Source of the DNA: Neostapfia colusana
Lineage: Eukaryota; Streptophyta; Magnoliopsida; Poales; Poaceae
Assembly: GCA_030760725.1 (NCBI GenBank)
Contig: JASWHV010000002.1
Location: forward strand, 56,785,900-56,849,899
Reading direction: 5' to 3'
Length of the DNA stretch: 64,000 nucleotides
Shown here: in pieces, positions 57,544-64,000 of the stretch
Layout of the letters: each line of letters begins with the position of its first letter
How positions within the stretch are numbered: position 1 is the first letter of the stretch
The notes under the pieces: generated by a model
Database searches by the model: none
The model's input: the letters and a program-made list of their open reading frames with translations, nothing else
Told to the model about the DNA's origin: nothing
Program-made: the position numbers and the translations under genes

Positions 57544-60500
57544 CTAAGAAAACAATTCCGGAAATTGTGCCTTGAGCTCATCTTCCCTTTCCCAGGTAGC
57601 TTCCTCTTCTGAGTGATGCTTCCACTGCACCTTGCACATCCGGATTCTCTTGTTTCTGGTGAGGCGTTCCATTGTCTCCAAAATCTTGTATGGTTGCTCG
57701 GCATAAGACAAATCTTCAGCTACATCCACTTCATTCATGGGTAATACCTCCTCAGGCGTCCTCAGACATTTCTTGAGTTGTGACACATGGAATACATCGT
57801 GCACGTCCGATAGATGAACCGGTAACTCTAGTTGGTACGCCACTTCGCCTTTCCTTTCCAAAACCTGGAAGGGTCCGATGTATCGAGCTGACAGCTTCCC
57901 TTTCACCTTGAACCGACGAAGTTCTCTGATAGGGGACACCTTGAGATAAACATAGTCTCCCACGTTGAAAACGAGCTCTCTTCTTCGTACATCGGCATAG
58001 CTCTTTTGGCGTGTTTGTGCTATCCTCAAATTGTTGCGAATCTCCCTCACCTTTGCCTCGGCTTCTTGTAGCACTTCTGGACCAAACACTTTACTTTCTC
58101 CTGTTTGGTTCCAAAATAGGGGAGTTCTGCACTTCCTTCCATACAACGCTTCAAACGGTGACATCTTCATACTAGCTTGATAACTGTTGTTATAGGAAAA
58201 CTCCGCATATGGTAGGTTCTTGTCCCAACTCCTATTGTTTTTGAGTGCACATGCCCTTAACATATCTTCAAGGATCTGATTGGTTCTCTCCGTCTGCCCG
58301 TCAGTTTGGGGATGATAGGCAGAGCTGAAGTTCAGATGGGTTCCCATGGTTTCATGCAACTTCTGCCAAAACCTCGAGGTGAACTGTGTCCCTCGATCCG
58401 ACACTATCTTCTTTGGCACTCCATGGTAACACACGATCCTTGACATGTACAATTCTGCCAATTTGGATCCGCTGTAGCTTTCTTTCACAGGAATGAAATG
58501 AGCTACCTTGGTTAGCCTATCAATAATGACCCATATTGAATCATACCCGGATTGGGTCCTAGGCAATCCCACGACAAAATCCATGCTGATTTCTTCCCAC
58601 TTCCATTCAGGTACTTTGAGTGGTTGCAGCAATCCCGCGGGTCGTTAATGTTCTGCTTTCACCAACTGACATGTGTCACATAGGGCAACATGTTCCGCGA
58701 CATCTCGCTTCATGCCATACCACCAATACCTGCTCTTGAGGTCCTGGTACATCTTTGTACTCCCAGGATGAATGGAATAGTCGGAATCGTGAGCCTCCTT
58801 CAAAATTAATTCACGGATCTCTTTTACTTCTGGCACGCAGATCCTTTTCCCGTGCCACACCGTTCCTTGTTCATCCTCTCTAAAACCAGGAGCTTTATTT
58901 TCCTTGATGAGCTGTCGGATCTCTTGTATCTTCTCATCATTCTTTTGGCCCTCGCGTATGTCTCGCTCGAGTGTGGAGTCCACTTCCATGGCGATGGCTT
59001 CACTACTATTTACTAGACATAGATTGAGCCTTATAACCTCGTCCTTCAATTCTGCAGGCATGTCCTTCAAGCTCAACTTATTGACCTGCACTTTCCGACT
59101 CAAAGCATCGGCCACGACGTTTGCTTTCCCGGGATGATAGTTGATGCCTACATCAAAGTCATGGATTAGCTCTAACCATCTCCTTTGTCTGAGGTTGAGA
59201 TCTGGCTGTGTGAATATGTACTTCAAACTCTTACGATCCGTATATATCTCTGTCCTCTTCCCCATCAAATAGTGCCACCAAATTTTCAACGCGTGTACCA
59301 CTGCAGCTAGTTCTAGGTCATGTGTAGGATAGTTCTTCTCGTGCTTCCGAAGCTGCCGGGATGCATATGCCACGACATGTCCTTCTTGCATGAGAACACA
59401 TCCCAACCCATTTCCAGAGGCATCGCAGTACACTGTGAAATTCTTCTGCATATCTGGCATAACCAGCACTGGGGCTGTTGTCAATCTCTTCTTTAGCTCC
59501 TGAAAGCTCGTCTCACACTGTGGCGTCCAGGTGAATGCGATTCCCTTTTCCAACAGTTTGGTGAGATGTCTCGAGATCTTGGAGAATCCCTCAATAAACC
59601 GTCGATAGTATCCAGCCAATCCCAAAAAGCTTCGAACTTCCCCGACATTTTCAGGGGTCTTCCACTTCTGGATATCCTCGATTTTGGTGGGATCTACGGA
59701 GATTCCTCCCTCCGAGATGATATGTCCTAAAAAGGGAACTCTCTTCAGCCAAAACTCACACTTGCTCAACTTGGCATATAGTTGGTGTTCTCTCAGCCTC
59801 TGTAACACCAACCTTAGATGTTTCTCATGTTCTTCTTCATCTTTGGAGAAGACGAGAATATCATCTATGAAAACCACCACAAATTTATCCAGATATTCCA
59901 TGAATACCTTGTTCATGAGGTACATGAAATATGCCGGGGCATTGGTTAGCCCGAAAGGCATGACAGTGTATTCATACAGTCCGTACCGAGATACGAAAGC
60001 TGTCTTGGGAATATCTGATTGCCTTATCTTGAGTTGGTGGTACCCCGACCTGAGATCAATTTTTGAGAACACACAAGCTCCCCTCAACTGATCAAACAAG
60101 TCTTCAATGCGGGGTAATGGGTACTTGTTCTTGATGGTTACCTCATTCAAGGCACGGTAATCCACGCATAACCTTTGGGTTCCGTCTTTCTTGGGCACAA
60201 ATATCACCGGAGCTCCCCATGGTGAGGAACTAGGGCGAATATACCCCTTCTCCGTCAATTCTCTCAAATGATCCTTGAGCTCTTCTAACTGCTTGGAGTC
60301 CATTCGATAAGGTCTCTTGTATATCGGGGCTGTTCCCGGTACTAGCTCAATCGCGAATTCCACGTCACGGTCGGGAGGCATTCCTGGCAATTCCTCCGGG
60401 AAAACATCTGGATATTCCCTGATAGTCCTGATTTCCTCAACTTTCACCTCCACTTGATTTAATTTAATGTCCCTCCTAGGCTCGTGTATCGTTATGAACT

Positions 60501-62013
60501 TTACTTTGGTACCACTGGGGTTTGTTAGTTCCACCGTTCTGGTCGAACAATGGATGATTCCTTTATGTTTGGTCAACCAATCCATACCCAAAATAATATC
60601 TATCCCTCGTGAATCTATCACTATGAGGTTAGCAGTAAATACTACCCCATTAATGTCTAGGCTCACTTTGGGACACACTTGTCTTGTCCTTATTTCTCCA
60701 CCTGGAGAGTTTACGGCTAGCATATGGTTCATTTGTGTGGTTGCTAGGTCATGCTTCTTAACAAACCCTTGAGCAATGAACGAGTGGGTAGCACCAGAAT
60801 CAAACAGCAGAGTTGCAAGGCGTAAATTGGCAGGAAACTTACCAACTACCACGTCGGGTGCCTCTTGTGCTTCCTCCATAGTGACGTGGTTCACCCGTCC
60901 TCTCAATACATTCTGCTGTTGTGGCGGCGCGGGCTTCTTCTTTGGGCATTTGTGGGCGTAGTGCCCCACTTCACCACTGCTAAAACATTGCACCCCACCC
61001 TTAGGTGCTTGGCCTTTGTTGTCTTGGGGTTGGTTCGGGGGTCCTTGCACTGCTGGTCGAGGTGGATATGCGGGGCGAGACTGCTGCACAAACTGACGTG
61101 GCGGCTGTGCAGGTGCTGCGGGTGGCCTGTAGTTTGGGTTGTACCCTCTTGGTGCTGAATAGGGTACCGCAGCACGACTCATCTGCCCCGTGGGTTGCTG
61201 CATCATACGTGGGCGGGTGTTGCTCCCTGAGGCTTGATGTGACCACCCCGCCTTCCTCTTATTCTCATTTTCTAGGACCTTTAGCTTCCTTTCCACCACA
61301 AATGCTCTGTCCACCATCTTTTGAAAGCTTTCATACTCATTGGAGGACATTGCACACTGCATCTCAGCGGTAAGTCCTTCCACGAAACAATCTTGTTTCT
61401 GCTCATCAGTCTCTATGTCTCGTGGAGCATAAAAGGATAGTTGAGTAAATTTAGTGAGGTATTCCCTCACCGTCATGTTTCCCTGCTGCAGTCCCAGAAA
61501 CTCCTTCCTCTTGTTTTTGAGTTCACCTCTTGGGATGTAATGGTTGCGGAAGCTACGCTTGAACTCTTCCCAAGTGATGTTCTCAGGGTCATGATGGGCG
61601 GCCACATAGGCGGTCCACCAATCAGCAGCAGGTCCCTGCAATTGATGAGAGGCAAACAGCACCCTCTCATACCCTTGGCATTGTATGATCCTCATCTTGC
61701 TTTCAATAGTCTTCAGCCAATCATCTGCCTCCAGAGGTTCAGCAGCACTTGCAAACTTTGGAGGTTGAGTTCCTAGAAACTCACTCAACCTTGGTTGGCG
61801 TGGTGCAGCTTGTGGAGGTGGAACTTGATGCAAGTTGGCCACCAATTGAGTCAAGTTCTGGATAAGCTGATTTTGATTCTCCAGCATTTGGTGGAGAGGA
61901 TCAACTTCTTCACGGCGACCACCCCTGTCCTGGCCTCCAGAAAGATGAGGGTTGCATGCCTCATCGTTGTTGTTGGCAGGGTTGGCAGCACGTCCTTTTC
62001 CTCTTCCGGCCAT
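57544..62013 (-). pseudogene. Gypsy-A gag-pol with one premature stop
   Basis: ATG 62013 opens a frame of about 1,490 codons interrupted only by TAA at 58645-58647. The same frame continues beyond it to the stop at 57544. Order: gag (residues 60-260), zinc knuckle near residue 345, protease (LFDSGATHSF near 405), RT (KIDLRSGYHQLK near 650, VVFIDDILVF near 713), RNase H (YCDASGNGLGCVL near 865, YTDRKSLKYIF near 935), integrase zinc finger (CDTCQLVKAEH at the stop), integrase core (SMDFVVGLP near 58580, VSDRGTQF near 58395, TDGQTERT near 58300) and chromodomain (CKVQWKHHSEEEATWE near 57600). The zinc knuckle reads CFSSGEVGHYAHKC, with Ser for the second Cys. Confidence 0.93.
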
Positions 62014-62314
62014 CTGGCAGAATCAACAAATGTTAATTTGATACCATTTAGTATCATCTTACTACTTTCATTTGTTTGTACTTTGAAGTGTTGAGGCTTT
62101 GTTAAAATTTTACGAGGGTTTATATCTCACACCAAATAAATGCACTATTATTTCCTGTGGGTTCACACACCAAAGCAAAACAATCTGAAGACGAGGCTGT
62201 GGACAATTGCTCATGGCTTCCACAACTCACGTCACACACCAAGCATTATCACACCATTAACTACGTAACGACTCGACTACTCGACCTCTTGCTAGCTAGG
62301 GGAAAGACTGTACA

Positions 62315-63094
62315 CTACTCGTCCTCTTGAGCTGGCTCCTCGGGATCTTCTTCCTCATTTCGGCTACCTTCTGACTCCGCTTTGGGTGGGGAGGCTGCTG
62401 GTGGAGAAGTGCGACGACGCCTGATCGCTCGGCGATTCGGGGAGTCAGGAGTCCATGGATCACTCACAGTGACACACAGTTCATTCCCATCTCCTCTTTC
62501 TCTCGCCTTTAAGCAAGCTCGCAGCAACGCCTCCGTTTCCTTCAGGGTGTCTCGGACATCCTGAAGCTCTTGTTGACACTCCTGCAGTCGAGTGCTGAGC
62601 ATAGCAGCATCCTCCAAGCACAAGTCCATGTGCTCATGGGAAGTCCCTTGCTGCACCGGTGGGTACTTGTACTCCGTGGTACCACTCTCACGTTGGAGGA
62701 CATACATGTACTCAGTTTTGTCCAAGTGGCGACGATAGATGTGACTCTGGCAGGTGATGGCCTCCCAGGTGACATCTTTCTCCGCGTCAACTTGTGTTGC
62801 TCGACAAGCTGGAGAGTGGTGAATCTTAAGCAGCTGATTCTCGTGTATAATCCTCATCTCCGAACTCCATTCTTCCCTCTTCTCACGGATGGTCCTGGTG
62901 GAGTTATAGTGGATGATAAGCTTGCCCGTATTGCCGGCGGCTTCAAGCATACGTCGAAGACGGCGCAACAAATCTCCTACTGCCAATCCATAGGAAAGGT
63001 ACGTCACTAGACGACTCTCCTCTCTTTCGGCAAGGGCAACTATGGGAACTCTCCCTCCTGTGGACTTACGAGCGGTGCGAATCATGCGAACCAT
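62315..63094 (-). CDS. Extra ORF upstream of gag with histone H3 tail-like N-terminus
   Basis: An intact 259-codon ORF lies between the PBS and gag, same strand, 301 bp before the gag ATG. No enzymatic domain is recognised. Residues 1-22 resemble the H3 N-terminal tail; without the initiator Met, R2, T6-A7-R8-K9-S10-T11-G12-G13, P16, L20 and A21 match in register. A basic helix-rich region (about 40-60), a probable coiled coil (about 165-205, LSTRLQECQQELQDVRDTLK), a basic RRAIRRRRT patch (about 230) and an acidic C-terminus follow. An ORF0 before gag has, to my recollection, been reported in some rice chromoviruses (RIRE3/RIRE8); I cannot verify whether this is the same. Gypsy-B has none. 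The function is unknown. Confidence 0.8.
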   Translation of the reverse strand: MVRMIRTARKSTGGRVPIVALAEREESRLVTYLSYGLAVGDLLRRLRRMLEAAGNTGKLIIHYNSTRTIREKREEWSSEMRIIHENQLLKIHHSPACRATQVDAEKDVTWEAITCQSHIYRRHLDKTEYMYVLQRESGTTEYKYPPVQQGTSHEHMDLCLEDAAMLSTRLQECQQELQDVRDTLKETEALLRACLKARERGDGNELCVTVSDPWTPDSPNRRAIRRRRTSPPAASPPKAESEGSRNEEEDPEEPAQEDE

Positions 63095-63290
63095 CTAAAA
63101 CAAAAGAATTTAAAATTAGGTTAGATAAAATCTCAAACAAAAATCCTATTTTGAATGAAAGTTGGGGTAAGATGAAGAAAATGACTCCTTTAATAACACT
63201 TTTCAACCCACACCTTGGAAAATAATTTTTAAGAAAATAGGGCCCTTAAATACGTCCATTTCTACCTAGGTCGACGTTCCTACGGGCAAC

Positions 63291-63306
63291 CTTGGCTCTG
63301 ATACCA
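63291..63306 (-). other. Gypsy-A primer-binding site
   Basis: The complement reads TGGTATCAGAGCCAAG, matching the 3' end of initiator tRNA-Met, four bases from the 5' LTR. Confidence 0.92.
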
Positions 63307-63310
63307 CCTC

Positions 63311-64000
63311 TGTCACACCCGGTTTTTCCGAAGAAACAACCAAGTGAATATCACATGTATGCCAGGATCATTTTCTCATACATGTGATGACAAATAGTGA
63401 AGCATTATTGATTACAAGCCAGGTGTCGAATATAAATAAGTCTTACATCGCAAATGTCTCGATGGACACTAATGCTTCATCACAAGTAAATAAACTAGCA
63501 GCGGAATATTATTCTTTTAGGGCTCCATCACAGGCGTTGCCCGGGGGTCTTCATGAACCTAAAAACCTTCCTCGGGTCCAAAATCTTGGTCATTATACAC
63601 CACCTCATTATCTTGACCTGAGCAGCAATATAAACCAACAAATATGCAAGGCTGAGTACCAATGGTACTCAGCAAGTGTGGGAAAATTATATCATGCATG
63701 GCTAGAACAAGGAGAGGTTGAACTCATGGTTAAAGCACTACGCAATTAATACCTATCACCTTAGCTTATTAAGCACTTACATTACTACACAGGTGAAATG
63801 GTCCCAATCTCCCATCCCATCATCATAATCCAATAACCATAACATCATTTCCAATGTTAAGCTCCCCGCTTAACTTCCAAAACCATCAATCCTCTAATCA
63901 TGAATAAGTCCAGGCCGCTCTTAACCATGAGCACGGCTGTCAAGACAGTTTTAACTCTGCAGGGTTTGTACCACTGTACCCACAAGTAGTGATTTCATCC
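63311..64000 (-). repeat. Gypsy-A 5' LTR, partial
   Basis: It matches 54072-54761 with three substitutions (near 63406, 63652 and 63927) and is cut by the window edge. Confidence 0.95.

Larger units (their letters stand above)
54072..64000 (-). mobile_element. Gypsy-A: very young chromovirus, runs off the window
   Basis: The 3' LTR (54072-57498), polypurine tract, gag-pol, an extra upstream ORF, the PBS and the start of the 5' LTR (63311 to the edge) are present. The first 690 LTR bases differ at only three positions between the copies, suggesting insertion of the order of 0.1-0.2 Myr ago at standard grass rates. GTATA (54067-54071) is the likely left target duplication; the right one is outside the window. 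Confidence 0.95.

Overview
The window is nuclear DNA of a flowering plant, most likely a grass (Poaceae). It consists of stacked, nested retrotransposons of grass type (Copia with iMet primer sites, chromodomain Gypsy, an RTE LINE, SMART/TRIM elements), GC-rich leaders and a few plant exons. There are no bacterial features.

The one host gene found is the 3' part of EMC10 (ER membrane protein complex subunit 10), on the + strand. Four exons (13410-13481, 18759-18817, 30792-30882, 31070-31207) join in frame with canonical splice sites and give 119 codons plus a stop. The 5' exons must lie left of the window. Transposons have inflated its introns: at least 13.4 kb upstream of the first visible exon, then 5.3 kb, 12.0 kb and a normal 187 bp.

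Layout, left to right. 1-3495: decayed Gypsy chromovirus and its 3' LTR (+). 3519-12927: Copia-1 (-), bounded by a CTAAC duplication, with a nearly complete RTE LINE (9308-12749, +) inserted at its PBS/LTR junction. 13410: EMC10 exon. 14018-18668: Copia-2 (-), same family, gag lost, ATAAC duplication. 18759: EMC10 exon. 19048-23543: an interrupted solo LTR holding a gag/pol-less LTR element (19283-23505), which itself holds a hAT-type MITE and a 1.17-kb tandem duplication. 23703-23986: a 284-bp SMART. 24000-30180: Copia fragments on both strands plus a TRIM-like element with 74/76-bp LTRs. 30792-31207: last EMC10 exons. 31.2-38.5 kb: UTR, intergenic DNA, an L1-type LINE remnant and a long-TIR element. 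38.5-44.2 kb: Gypsy LTR-like DNA, microsatellites, a cluster of CGGACTAGTCCG palindromes and a broken retroelement ORF. 44228-53146: Gypsy-B (+), a decayed chromovirus whose LTR carries about ten G-box/ABRE-like units. 54072-64000: Gypsy-A (-), a very young chromovirus running off the right edge.

The most notable signal is in Gypsy-A. It has an extra intact 259-codon ORF upstream of gag-pol (63094-62315) whose N-terminus matches the histone H3 tail in exact register: R2, then T6 to G13 including the ARKS/K9 site, then P16, L20 and A21. The same element encodes a chromodomain, the type of module that reads H3 tails. Gypsy-B lacks this ORF.
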